DNA from: Sphingomonadaceae bacterium 3R27E2-A
GTDB lineage: Bacteria; Pseudomonadota; Alphaproteobacteria; Sphingomonadales; Sphingomonadaceae
Direction: 5' to 3'
NCBI GenBank assembly: GCA_005503165.1
Contig: SCNT01000015.1
Coordinates: forward strand, 33,811 to 97,810
DNA: 64,000 bases
Program-made: the position numbers and the translations under genes
Notes under the pieces: model-generated
Seen by the model: only the letters and a program-made list of their open reading frames with translations
Told to the model about the DNA's origin: nothing
Databases searched by the model: none
Shown: positions 53,140 to 61,940 of the stretch, piece after piece
How positions within the stretch are numbered: the stretch's first letter is position 1
How the letters are laid out: every line of letters begins with the position of its first letter

Positions 53140-56100
53140 TCAGTCCGGCTTCTCTTGCGCCTCCGGCGCCGCCGGCCGCGCGAGCTGGCGGCTGTAGAGC
53201 CAGCCGATGCCGATCAGGCTGAACCCCAGCACCACGAACGAACCGATGCGCAGCAGGCCTTCGAGCCCCGAGGCGTCGAACAGGAACACCTTGCCCACCG
53301 CGCCGAGCATCAGGATCAGCGACGCGATACGCCAGTCGTGGCGGCTCTGGCGGATGCCCCAGAGCAGGAAACCGATCGCGAGCGCGAGGATCAGGACCGA
53401 ACGCAGGATATTCTCGGTCGCGGTGACCCCCGGTGCGACCAGCAGGCCGCCGTGGAAGAGCTGGCGCAAAGTCGCCCAGGCGAAACCCGCGACGAGCAGC
53501 ATCGTCGCAAGCTGGACGATGCGGTCGAGCGCGCCTCGCACGCCGGGGAAGAGGGTGCGGATGAGCGCCAGGCCGACACCGGGCAGCAGGAAGAGCGGGA
53601 TCAGCCAGTTGGCGATCGGCAGCGACCCGACCGCTTGCCCGGTCCACAACGGGTTGTGGAGGAGGAGCCCGTACCAGATCGCGTGCGCGGTCCCCGCGAC
53701 GACGAGCGGGCGCGCGAGGCTGGTGAGCCCGCGGCGCATCGCGAGCCAGCCGGTGCCGACGAGCAAGGCGCCCCAGACGATCCGCTGCGCGACCCCGGTG
53801 GTGACGAAATCGCCGCCGAAGGCCGCCGCGAAGCCGAGGCGGTAGAGGCAGTGGAGCGCGATCCCGGCGACGATGCCGATCGCCGCGAAGGCGGCGATCA
53901 GCAGCCAGCGCGGCAGCGCCTCGCGCAGCAACAGGAGCGGGGCGCCGAAGAGCAAGGCGGGGAGGAGCAGGCGGAGCAGCAGCTGGTCGATGGCGAGCGC
54001 GGGGGCGTCGAAGAGCATCGGCACCCCGCCGAGCGATAGCACGGCCTTGGTCGCCCAGACGCCCACGGGCAGCACCGCCCAGGCGAGGCTCACCGCCGCG
54101 AAACTGGCCGCCGCAGCATCGACGCGAGCGAGTTCGACGCGGCGCGCCGCGAGCAGCATCGCCGCGCCGCCGAGCGCGGGGACGAGCATCAGACAGGCAC
54201 CCGGCACGACCTGCGCGAGTGCGCCATAGGCGAGCAGGGCGGCGGCGACCTGGCCGACGCGGCGGATCGCGGGTTGCGCCGACAGAACGGCGTAGAGCAG
54301 GCCGAGCAGGGTGAGCCCGCCCCAGCGCAGGATGGCGGTGCCGGTGACCGCCTCATCGCTGCCATAGAGGCGCGTCCATTGCGCGATGACGCCGGGGCCG
54401 GTCGACGCGAGCAGCAGCACGGCGAGCAGCGCATAGGCGAGCGACAGGCCCTCGATCGACAGGGCGCCGCGGCGCCGCGCGAGCGCGAACAGCGCCGCCG
54501 CGACCGCGCCCATCGCGAGCGTCAGGCTCCAGGCGGGGACGAGCTGTGCGAGTGCGCCATAAGCGAGCCCGCCGGCGATCGTCAGCGCGAGGAAGCGCAG
54601 GTAGCGGTCCTCCGCCTTCACCGCGAACAGGCCGAGCAGCGCGGCGAGCCCGCCCCAGCGGACCAGCGCCTGTCCCTCAAAGGCCTCGCCGGCCCCGACC
54701 ACCAGCCGCGGCAGTTCGACCAGCGCGAGCGGGGTGGCGATCAGCGCGAGCAGGCTCAGCGCGACAAAGCCCGCGGCGATCGGCTCGATCCGCTTGTCGT
54801 CGGCGGCCTTGCCGAAGAAGAGCAGCGCCGCGGCCACGGCGCCGACTGCGAGCGGTGCGGTCCAGTCGGGCGCGATCAGGCAGGCGGCGACCGCGACGAG
54901 GATGCCCGTCACGGCGGTTAGCCCGGCGAAACGGCCGTCGGCGGTGCGGTTCCCGACCTTCCAGCCGAGCGCGATGCCCGCACCCGCGACCAGCGCGGCG
55001 CCGAGCGCGACCAGCGCGAGCGACGTGTCGGCGATATCCTGGAAATGCCATTTGACGAGCGGCGGTGCGGCGAGCGCCAGCGCGCAAAGCTCGAGCGTGC
55101 GGCGCAGCGTCCGCGTCTCGCCCCACAGCCTCGCGAGCAAAGGCATAGCGTGGATCGCGGCGAGCGCGAGGCCGATGGTGGCGAACCAGCCCGCCGCCGG
55201 ATCGGGCCAGACGGCGAGCAGCAGCACCGACAGCGCGAGGCTGATCGAGGGGACGATCGCAAAATCCTTTTCGCGCCAGGCGAGCCACTGGCCCGCCGCG
55301 GCGATCAGGATGAACAGCCCCCAATGGAGCGGCGCGAAGCCGCCGATGCCGACGAGCAAGGCGAGTTGCAACGCCCCGACGATCGCCGATCCGGCGCGCA
55401 GCAGCGCGGCACGCGGGCCGTCGAAGGCGATCATCGGCAGCGCGAGCGCGAGCAGCAGCACATAGCCGCCGATCGACAGCGACCCCAGCGTGTCGAGCGC
55501 GGTCGTCGCGAGCAGCATCCACAGGCTCCAGCCGACGCCGCCGAAGAAGGCGGCGAGCGCGAGCCACGGCCAGCGCTTCATCCGCGCGACCCCCGCGAGC
55601 CCGGCGATGGTGAGGCCGAGATAGACCGCGAGCAAAGGCACATTGGGCTCCATCGCGCCGACGAGCGCGGGGGCGGCGAGACCGCCCGCGAGGCCGAGCA
55701 AGGCGCTGGGCGGGCCGAAGCGCAGCGACAGGCCGAGCGCGCCCGCGGTGACGAGCGCGAGCCCGACGAAGGCCGCGAGCGGGCCGATCAGGCCATAGAC
55801 ATTGGCCGCGACCAGGATCGCCGCATAGAGCGTCGCGATGCCCGCGCCCGACAGCGCCTGCGGCACGCGAAGGTCGCGGACCTTGTCCTCGTTGCGCCAG
55901 GCATATTCGGCGCCGCCGATCAGGGCGAGGCCGAAGAGCATGCCGGCGATCACCTGCACGCCCGGCGTGAAGACGCGCGCGAAGAAGCCCGCGTCGATCG
56001 CGTAGCGGACGATCAGCACCCCCGCGATCGCGAGGGTGATGCCGCCGGCCCAGATCGGCAGCGTCTTGCCGAAGAGGTTCTCGAAACGCGACGCCATCGT

Positions 56101-56634
56101 CGGCGGCGGTCCCGGCGGAGCGGGCGGCGGACCCGCAGGGGGCTCGGGCTCGGGCAGTCTTGCCCTGAGGACAGGTTGCTCGACCGCCGGTTCGGAGGCA
56201 ACCGGTTCGGGCGCTGCGGTTTCGTCCTCGACCGGGGCCTCTTGCGCGATCGACGGCGGCGGCGCGCTCGCGGCAGCGACCGGAGCAGGCAGGTCTTCGG
56301 TTTGGGGTTCGGCTTGCGCCGGTTCTTCGGGCGCCGGCCCGTCGGGTCTGGGCTTCCAGCGGTCGATCGTTTCGGGCGAGGGCGCGACCCATGAGGGCGC
56401 GGGTGCGGGCGCGGACGGCGGGGTCGCCGTGCGCAGCGGCGCCGCCGCATCGGCGCGCGCCTGTTCGGGGCTTTCGCCTTCCTTGGGGGGCAGCAATCCG
56501 GCGTGGCGCTGCAGCGCGCCGATGCGCTTGGCGGCTTCGGCGAGCGTCGCCTCGGCCCGCTTGAGCCGGGCCCGTGCGTCCATCAACAGCAGGAAAAGAA
56601 CGACAATCGACAGGAAAGCGAAAAAGCCGAGCAT
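53140..56634 (-). CDS. DUF2339 family giant membrane protein
   Basis: A 1164-residue inner-membrane protein. A first hydrophobic segment and a short coiled stretch are followed by a long Pro/Ala/Glu-rich region (about residues 55-185). From residue about 185 onward come more than two dozen hydrophobic segments with GGITLAIAGVLIVRYAIDAG and LSGAGIATLYAAILVAANVY, hallmarks of DUF2339. The C-terminus ends with the conserved KVFLFDASGLEGLLRIGSFV. The biochemical role is unknown. It lies convergent with ssrA and divides it from the cobalamin operon. Confidence 0.85.
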   Translation of the reverse strand: MLGFFAFLSIVVLFLLLMDARARLKRAEATLAEAAKRIGALQRHAGLLPPKEGESPEQARADAAAPLRTATPPSAPAPAPSWVAPSPETIDRWKPRPDGPAPEEPAQAEPQTEDLPAPVAAASAPPPSIAQEAPVEDETAAPEPVASEPAVEQPVLRARLPEPEPPAGPPPAPPGPPPTMASRFENLFGKTLPIWAGGITLAIAGVLIVRYAIDAGFFARVFTPGVQVIAGMLFGLALIGGAEYAWRNEDKVRDLRVPQALSGAGIATLYAAILVAANVYGLIGPLAAFVGLALVTAGALGLSLRFGPPSALLGLAGGLAAPALVGAMEPNVPLLAVYLGLTIAGLAGVARMKRWPWLALAAFFGGVGWSLWMLLATTALDTLGSLSIGGYVLLLALALPMIAFDGPRAALLRAGSAIVGALQLALLVGIGGFAPLHWGLFILIAAAGQWLAWREKDFAIVPSISLALSVLLLAVWPDPAAGWFATIGLALAAIHAMPLLARLWGETRTLRRTLELCALALAAPPLVKWHFQDIADTSLALVALGAALVAGAGIALGWKVGNRTADGRFAGLTAVTGILVAVAACLIAPDWTAPLAVGAVAAALLFFGKAADDKRIEPIAAGFVALSLLALIATPLALVELPRLVVGAGEAFEGQALVRWGGLAALLGLFAVKAEDRYLRFLALTIAGGLAYGALAQLVPAWSLTLAMGAVAAALFALARRRGALSIEGLSLAYALLAVLLLASTGPGVIAQWTRLYGSDEAVTGTAILRWGGLTLLGLLYAVLSAQPAIRRVGQVAAALLAYGALAQVVPGACLMLVPALGGAAMLLAARRVELARVDAAAASFAAVSLAWAVLPVGVWATKAVLSLGGVPMLFDAPALAIDQLLLRLLLPALLFGAPLLLLREALPRWLLIAAFAAIGIVAGIALHCLYRLGFAAAFGGDFVTTGVAQRIVWGALLVGTGWLAMRRGLTSLARPLVVAGTAHAIWYGLLLHNPLWTGQAVGSLPIANWLIPLFLLPGVGLALIRTLFPGVRGALDRIVQLATMLLVAGFAWATLRQLFHGGLLVAPGVTATENILRSVLILALAIGFLLWGIRQSRHDWRIASLILMLGAVGKVFLFDASGLEGLLRIGSFVVLGFSLIGIGWLYSRQLARPAAPEAQEKPD

Positions 56635-56722
56635 GCGATCCCCTAAACTCGCGCCATCCTAACAGCGGGCCGGGCGAAGTCGATCAACTTGTGGGGGGCG
56701 CTCGCGAAAGCGCGGAGCGCGG

Positions 56723-57499
56723 CTAGCCGCGCGCGCGGCCTAAGGTCGTGACCGTCGGCCAGTCGCCGCCGGTCTCGACGCGCGCGTCGATGCCATAGAC
56801 GCGGCGCAGTCGCTCGGGCGCCAGCACCTCGGCGGGGGTGCCGTCGGCGGCGACGGTGCCGCCGTCGATCAGCAGCAGTCGGTCGCAATAGCGAGCCGCC
56901 ATGGTCAGGTCGTGGAGCACCGCGATCACGAGCACGCCGGCGTCGGCTTCGCTGCGCATCAATTCCATCACGTCGATCTGGTGCCCGGGATCGAGGCTGG
57001 CGAGCGGCTCGTCGGCGATCAGCGCGGGGGCCTCCACCGCCAGCGCGCGCGCGAAGAGGGTGCGGGCGCGCTCGCCGCCCGACAATTCGGTGGCGATGCG
57101 GTCCTTGAGACCCAGCACGTCGGCGCGGTCCATCGCGCGGGCGATCGCGGCGTCGTCGGCCGCGGCGATCTTCGACATCGGCGCGAGGTGGGGGAGGCGG
57201 CCCAATCCGACGAGCCGCTCGACCGTGAGCGGCCAGTGCAGCACCTGCCCCTGCGGCAGATAGGCGATCTTTCGTGCGAGCGTGGCGCGCGGGGTCGCCG
57301 CGACATCTTCGCCGTCGAGCAGCACGCGTCCGGTCGCGGGAACCAGCGCGAGCATCGCGCGCGCAAGCGTCGACTTGCCCGCACCATTGGGGCCGACGAT
57401 GCCGGTGAGCGTGCCGGGCTCAAAGGCCGCGCTGACTTCCGTCACCACCGCGCGGCGGCCGAGCGTCACGCCGACCTTGTCGAGGGTCAGGCTCACCAT
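56723..57499 (-). CDS. btuD: Cobalamin ABC transporter ATP-binding protein
   Basis: A 258-residue ATPase that drives vitamin B12 import. Walker A is GPNGAGKS (residues 36-43), the Q-loop is YLPQGQ, the signature is LSGGERAR, Walker B is PALIADEPLASLD, and the switch His is in VLHDLTMAARY. It is the last gene of the btu operon and overlaps btuC by seven bases. The assignment to cobalamin, not iron-siderophore, rests on the riboswitch and the neighbours. Confidence 0.88.
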   Translation of the reverse strand: MVSLTLDKVGVTLGRRAVVTEVSAAFEPGTLTGIVGPNGAGKSTLARAMLALVPATGRVLLDGEDVAATPRATLARKIAYLPQGQVLHWPLTVERLVGLGRLPHLAPMSKIAAADDAAIARAMDRADVLGLKDRIATELSGGERARTLFARALAVEAPALIADEPLASLDPGHQIDVMELMRSEADAGVLVIAVLHDLTMAARYCDRLLLIDGGTVAADGTPAEVLAPERLRRVYGIDARVETGGDWPTVTTLGRARG

Positions 57500-58494
57500 A
57501 TCCGCCGCTCCCGCATCAGGTGGAGGAGGAAGACCGGCACCCCCAGGAAGGCGGTGAGGACGCCCAGCTTGAGCTCGTTGGTCGTCGGGATCAGCCGGAC
57601 GCCGAGGTCGGCGATGGTGAGCAGCGCCGCGCCGCCGATCGCCGAGGGCAGCAGGATCGCCGAGGGGCTGCGGTCGGTGAACGGGCGGACCAGATGCGGC
57701 ACGATCAGCCCGACGAAGCCGATCGCTCCCGACACCGCGACCGCGCCGCCGACCCCGATCGCCGCGCCGACCAGCAGCCGCAGCCGCAGCCGCCCGAGGT
57801 CGGTGCCGAGCGCCTGTGCGGCATCCTCGCCGAGCGTGAGCGCGTCGAGCGCGCGCCCGTTCCAGAGCAGCAGCGCGGTGCCGAGGCCGATGCAGGGCAG
57901 TGCGATCCACAGATGGCCGAACGAGCGGTTCTCGAGGCTGCCCATCAGCCAGGTCATGATCTCCATCGCGGCAAAGGGATTGGGCGACAGGTTGAGCGCC
58001 AGGCTGATCCCCGCACCGGCGAGCGTGGCCACCGCGATGCCCGCCAGAATCAAAGTCAGCGGACTTTCGGCATTACCCGCGAGCAGGAAGAGCAGCGCGA
58101 GCGAGAGCAGCGCCGCGCCGATCGCGAGCAGCGGCAGCACCGCGGGATGCAGCGCGGCGAGGCCGAAATAGATCGCCGCGACGGTGCCGAGCGCCGCGGC
58201 GTTCGAGGTTCCGAGCACCCCGGGCTCGGCGAGCGGGTTGCGCAAATAGCCCTGCAATGCCGCGCCCGCGAGCCCGAGCATCGCGCCGACCGCGAGCCCC
58301 AGCAAGGTGCGCGGCAGCCGGAGGTCGAAGAGGATGGTCGTCGCGATGCGATCGCCGTCGCCCGTCGCCGCGGCCAACAGCCGCGCTAACGACAGGTCGA
58401 CCGCACCGAAGAGCAGCGACACAAGTCCGGCGACGAGCGCCAGCGCGGCGAGCGACGCGATCAGCGCCCGGCGAGGCAGCTGGAAACGGCTCAT
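57493..58494 (-). CDS. btuC: Cobalamin ABC transporter permease (FecCD family)
   Basis: A 333-residue inner-membrane permease with about ten spans. FecCD features are the early RLPRTLLGLAVGAMLGLAGA, the GYLRNPLAEPGVLGTSNAAA stretch, and the coupling region GAIGFVGLIVPHLVRPFTDR. It pairs with the ATPase BtuD and the binding protein BtuF. The start overlaps the btuF stop as ATGA. Confidence 0.88.
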   Translation of the reverse strand: MSRFQLPRRALIASLAALALVAGLVSLLFGAVDLSLARLLAAATGDGDRIATTILFDLRLPRTLLGLAVGAMLGLAGAALQGYLRNPLAEPGVLGTSNAAALGTVAAIYFGLAALHPAVLPLLAIGAALLSLALLFLLAGNAESPLTLILAGIAVATLAGAGISLALNLSPNPFAAMEIMTWLMGSLENRSFGHLWIALPCIGLGTALLLWNGRALDALTLGEDAAQALGTDLGRLRLRLLVGAAIGVGGAVAVSGAIGFVGLIVPHLVRPFTDRSPSAILLPSAIGGAALLTIADLGVRLIPTTNELKLGVLTAFLGVPVFLLHLMRERRIW

Positions 58495-59348
58495 GGCGCT
58501 CCGCCCGCGTCATGGCGCGCGATCTGCGCGGCGATGCTGCGCGCGGCGCGCGTGTAGGCGGGGCTGCCGCAGACGGTCCAGGCCTCGGCCACGCTGATCC
58601 GCGGAATATCTTTCAGCGCGGGGTGGTGGAGCATCTCGCTGCCCTGGTCGGTGACGATGTCGGTGGCGCTTTCGACGATCAGGAAGTCGGGGCGCGCGGC
58701 GACCATTTCCTCGAGGCTCATTTGCGACAGCGGCGGCTTGCCGAGCCTGGCGGCGAGATTGACGAGCCCGATGCGCCCCATCATATCGTCGATCAAAGTG
58801 CCGGTGCCCGTCATATAGCCGCGCCGCTGATAATAGGCCGCGACGCGGCCGCGACCTACCTTCGGCAGTCCCGCGACCTCGCCCTGCATGCGCGCGATCA
58901 GCGCCTCGCCGCGTTCGGGGTGGCCGACCGCGGCGGCGGTCTGGCGGATCGTGGCGTAGATCTGATCCAGCCGCTCGGCGAGCGCGATGTCGAGCAGCCG
59001 ATATTCGGCCGCGGGCAGCGCCGCGAGCGCCGGGCTGCCGCTTGCCGGCATCCCGACGACCAGATCGGGTTCGATCGCCAGCAGCTCCTCGGCCGAATTG
59101 TCCAGCAAGGGCAACCCACGCGCCTTCGCTGCTTCGCCCGACATCTCGGCGTCGGCCGCAAGCTTTGTCAGCCCCGCGATCTGGCCGCGGTCGGCGAGCG
59201 CGAGCAGCAGTTGATCGGTGCAGAGGTTGGTCGAGACGATGCGCTGCGGGGGCGTGGGGGCCTTGGCCGCCGGCCCCGGCGCGGCTGCCCACAGAGCCCC
59301 CGCGCCCCCGAGCAACAGCGCCGCGCCGATGGCATGCACCGGTCTCAA
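58491..59348 (-). CDS. btuF: Cobalamin-binding periplasmic protein
   Basis: A substrate-binding protein of about 285 residues (helical-backbone type). From TTG 59348 it begins RPVHAIGAALLLGGAGALWA, a signal peptide. The body has the BtuF-like IVSTNLCTDQLLLALADRGQ, GLPLLDNSAEELLAIEPDLV and the C-terminal RISVAEAWTVCGSPAYTRAA. No ATG fits this region without merging with the btuB 3' end, so TTG 59348 or GTG 59339 is proposed; the start is uncertain. It lies between btuB and btuC. Confidence 0.78.
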   Translation of the reverse strand: MRPVHAIGAALLLGGAGALWAAAPGPAAKAPTPPQRIVSTNLCTDQLLLALADRGQIAGLTKLAADAEMSGEAAKARGLPLLDNSAEELLAIEPDLVVGMPASGSPALAALPAAEYRLLDIALAERLDQIYATIRQTAAAVGHPERGEALIARMQGEVAGLPKVGRGRVAAYYQRRGYMTGTGTLIDDMMGRIGLVNLAARLGKPPLSQMSLEEMVAARPDFLIVESATDIVTDQGSEMLHHPALKDIPRISVAEAWTVCGSPAYTRAARSIAAQIARHDAGGAP

Positions 59349-59415
59349 AGCGCGCCCCGCGCCTGCCGCTGCGGCATAGCTGCCTCCCTTCCGGCGTCGG
59401 CGCGGGGCGGCCGCA

Positions 59416-61266
59416 TCAGAAGCGCACCCGTAAGCCGCCATAGGCCGATCGGCCATAGACGCCATAGTTGAAGGCGGTGGCGTAATCGGCGTCGAACAGA
59501 TTGTCGATGCGGCCGTAAAGTTCCAGATGTTCGCCGATCGCGAACGTCGCGCGCACCCCCGCGAGCGCATAGCCGTCGAGCCGCACATTGTTGGCGAAAT
59601 CGTCGAAGCTGTCGCCGACCATCGTCAGCGTCGCGCCGGTCGACAGCCCGAACGCCCAGTCGTAATCGACCGACAGGCTGGCGGCCTGCTCGGCGCGGCG
59701 GGGCAGGCGGTTGCCGTCGAAGCCCGGACGGCCCGAACGGTCGCGCGCGTCGATCAGGCTGTAGGAGGCGGTCAGGTTCAGCGCGTCGACCGGGCGCAGC
59801 GCCAGCGCTGCCTCGACGCCCTTCGCCCGCGTGCGGTCGATATTGCCGTAGGTGAAGGTGGCGTTGTCGAAATTGATCTGGTCGCTGGTGTTGCGCAGGA
59901 AGGCGGTGAGCGAGAGCGTCGCGCGCCCGTCGGCGAAATTCTGGTCGACGCCGATGTCATAGCTTTTCGAGCGTTCGGGGCGGAGCGCCGGGTTGCCGCT
60001 GAACGCGTCGAACAGCTGGTAGAGCGACGGCGCCTTGAAACCCTCGCCATAGCTCGCGCGGATGTTGGTCGCGCCGCCGCCCAGCGAATAATTGGCGTTG
60101 GCGCCGAGCGTGGTCGCGCCGCCGAACTGGCTGTGGTCGTCGTGGCGCACGCCGCCGGTCAGCGCCAGCCCGGTCAGCGGCTGGACGATCGCGAGCGCAT
60201 AGACGCTGTCGATATTCGCCTTCTGGCGGTCGGTCGATCCGAAGCCGAAGAAGTCGTAATCGGGGCGTTCGTGCTCGTAACCGAAGATCAGCTTGGCTTT
60301 GTCGGTGGGGGCGACGACCCCCTGATATTCGAAGCGCCAGTTGGTGCCGGAATAGCCATAGTCGGGGGCGGTGCCGCGCACGAAATAATAGTCGCGGTCG
60401 TTCTGCAGCCAGGTCACCGCGGCGCGGCTGGTGAAACGCCCGTCGAACAGCGCGAGGTTGAGCCCCGCATAGCCGGTATACTGGTCGAGCTTCGCGACGT
60501 CGGGGCTGTCGGCGGGCGCGCCGAAGAAGCTGTCGTAGTCGAGATCGGCGTGGATATAATAGCCGCGCAGGTCGAGGCTGAGCGCGTCGCCGAATGCGAC
60601 CTTCAGCCGCGCATTGCCCGCGAAATTCTTGTAGCCGTCCTTTTCGGTCCCGACCGCGGCCGACGAGATGCCGTCGGTGCGGAAATAAGCGCCGCCGATG
60701 CCGCCCGAGATGCCGCCCGAGGTGCCCGACACGTCGGCCCTGGCGCCCAACGTGTCGCTGTAGCCGTAATCGGCCGAGGCATTGGCCGCGAAGCCCTTGG
60801 CGGGGCGCGCGGTGGTCAGGCTGACCACGCCGCCGATCGCCTGGCTGCCGTGGACGACCGAGTTCGAGCCGCGCAGTATCTCGATCCGGTCGATATTGGC
60901 GGTGAGTAGATGGCCGAAGTCATAGCCGTCGCCGATGCCGCTCGGGTCGTTGACCTTGACCCCGTCGATCAGCACCAGCGTCTGCGTCGTCTCGGCGCCG
61001 CGCAGCGAGATGCCCGCGACCGATCCGGTGCCGCCGGTGCGGCTGAAACGCACGCCCGGCGTGGTCGCCAGCAGCTCGACGACATCGACCGTCTGGCGCG
61101 TCTCGATCGTCGCCGCGTCGATGATGGTGATCGCCTGGCCGGTTTCGTCGCGCGATTGCTCGATGCCCGATGCGGTGACGACGATGTCGTCGCCCGGGCT
61201 TTCCGCGGCGAGGACGGGCGTGGAAACCGCAAGCGCGGTCGTGGCAAGGAAAAGCTGCTTCAACAT
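59416..61266 (-). CDS. btuB: TonB-dependent outer-membrane cobalamin receptor
   Basis: A 616-residue outer-membrane beta-barrel. A signal peptide (MLKQLFLATTALAVSTPVLA) is followed by a TonB box (DDIVVTASG), a plug domain (GISLRGAETTQTLVLIDGVK, with DRIEILRGSNSVVHGSQAIG) and a 22-strand barrel ending in aromatic LRVRF. A riboswitch precedes it. It is the first gene of btuB-btuF-btuC-btuD. Substrate identity is inferred from the riboswitch and the adjacent transporter. Confidence 0.9.
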   Translation of the reverse strand: MLKQLFLATTALAVSTPVLAAESPGDDIVVTASGIEQSRDETGQAITIIDAATIETRQTVDVVELLATTPGVRFSRTGGTGSVAGISLRGAETTQTLVLIDGVKVNDPSGIGDGYDFGHLLTANIDRIEILRGSNSVVHGSQAIGGVVSLTTARPAKGFAANASADYGYSDTLGARADVSGTSGGISGGIGGAYFRTDGISSAAVGTEKDGYKNFAGNARLKVAFGDALSLDLRGYYIHADLDYDSFFGAPADSPDVAKLDQYTGYAGLNLALFDGRFTSRAAVTWLQNDRDYYFVRGTAPDYGYSGTNWRFEYQGVVAPTDKAKLIFGYEHERPDYDFFGFGSTDRQKANIDSVYALAIVQPLTGLALTGGVRHDDHSQFGGATTLGANANYSLGGGATNIRASYGEGFKAPSLYQLFDAFSGNPALRPERSKSYDIGVDQNFADGRATLSLTAFLRNTSDQINFDNATFTYGNIDRTRAKGVEAALALRPVDALNLTASYSLIDARDRSGRPGFDGNRLPRRAEQAASLSVDYDWAFGLSTGATLTMVGDSFDDFANNVRLDGYALAGVRATFAIGEHLELYGRIDNLFDADYATAFNYGVYGRSAYGGLRVRF

Positions 61267-61452
61267 GGGAAACCCCCGCACGCCATGAGCGAGGCGGGAG
61301 CCTGCCGAACGCATGCGCGACCGGCCGGGACAAGGGGCAGGCGGGCGTTGGCGCCAGACCCCTCGCACCGAAGCGGCTCCAGCCGCTTGGTCGTCGCTCG
61401 ACGGAAGTCTCCGTGCCATGGCCTTTCCCTGGACCGAGGCATTGAGCGACCC

Positions 61453-61650
61453 ACGCCGGCAGGTCTCCTGGCTCGCGGGTCAGGGCTCGATGCACGCCTT
61501 CCCAGGTTGCCCCAGTGGCTGGCCCGACGGTGCCGGACCGGTGCATCGCGCTCGCCGCTTACAGTTGCAGGGACAGCCGCGGAATCGAAGGACCTGTTCA
61601 CAGTCCTTCTCACCGCGTTCCCATTTTAAGCCCTTTCGGGCACCGGCGCG
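61453..61650 (-). ncRNA. Cobalamin riboswitch controlling btuB-btuF-btuC-btuD
   Basis: On the minus strand the conserved core can be followed in order: GGTGCCC at the 5' side, TTAAAATGGGAACGCGGTGA, then CGGCTGTCCCTGCAACTGTA, GCCACTG, TGGGAAGGC and the B12 box GAGCCAGGAGACCTGCC. This is a class I cobalamin riboswitch. It lies about 190 bases upstream of btuB. An 8-base palindrome pair (AAGCGGCT / AGCCGCTT at 61371-61388) in the leader could be part of the expression platform. Binding of adenosylcobalamin should turn the operon down. Confidence 0.93.
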
Positions 61651-61794
61651 ATCTTTGCGGAAGCCGAGGCTCCCGCGGGGGAGCTCATAAAGGAGCGGGC
61701 GGTTTTGGCAATCGCCTTTTGCGGGGCGGACATTCCCTTGGTCGTCACCCCGGGCTTGATCCGGAGTGAAGTCAGTGAGAGCACTACCGTTTGT

Positions 61795-61869
61795 GATCCC
61801 CGGCGAAAGCCGGGGCCCAGATGGCCAACTCCATCTTCTCTTTATGGGCCCCGGCTTTCGCCGGGGATC
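61795..61869. repeat. 25-bp perfect inverted repeat upstream of mrcA
   Basis: The arms GATCCCCGGCGAAAGCCGGG (61795 onward, 25 bases) and their exact reverse complement at 61845-61869 surround a 25-base loop. Each arm contains its own inner hairpin (CCCCGGC / GCCGGGG). The sequence is of a kind seen as an intergenic repeat in sphingomonads. It separates the riboswitch from the penicillin-binding protein. Confidence 0.85.
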
Positions 61870-61940
61870 GCATAGAGGATGCTGTCTAGCGACCAACTCA
61901 TTTGCCAAGACTGTGTTGGCCATTTAATACGGCAACGAAG

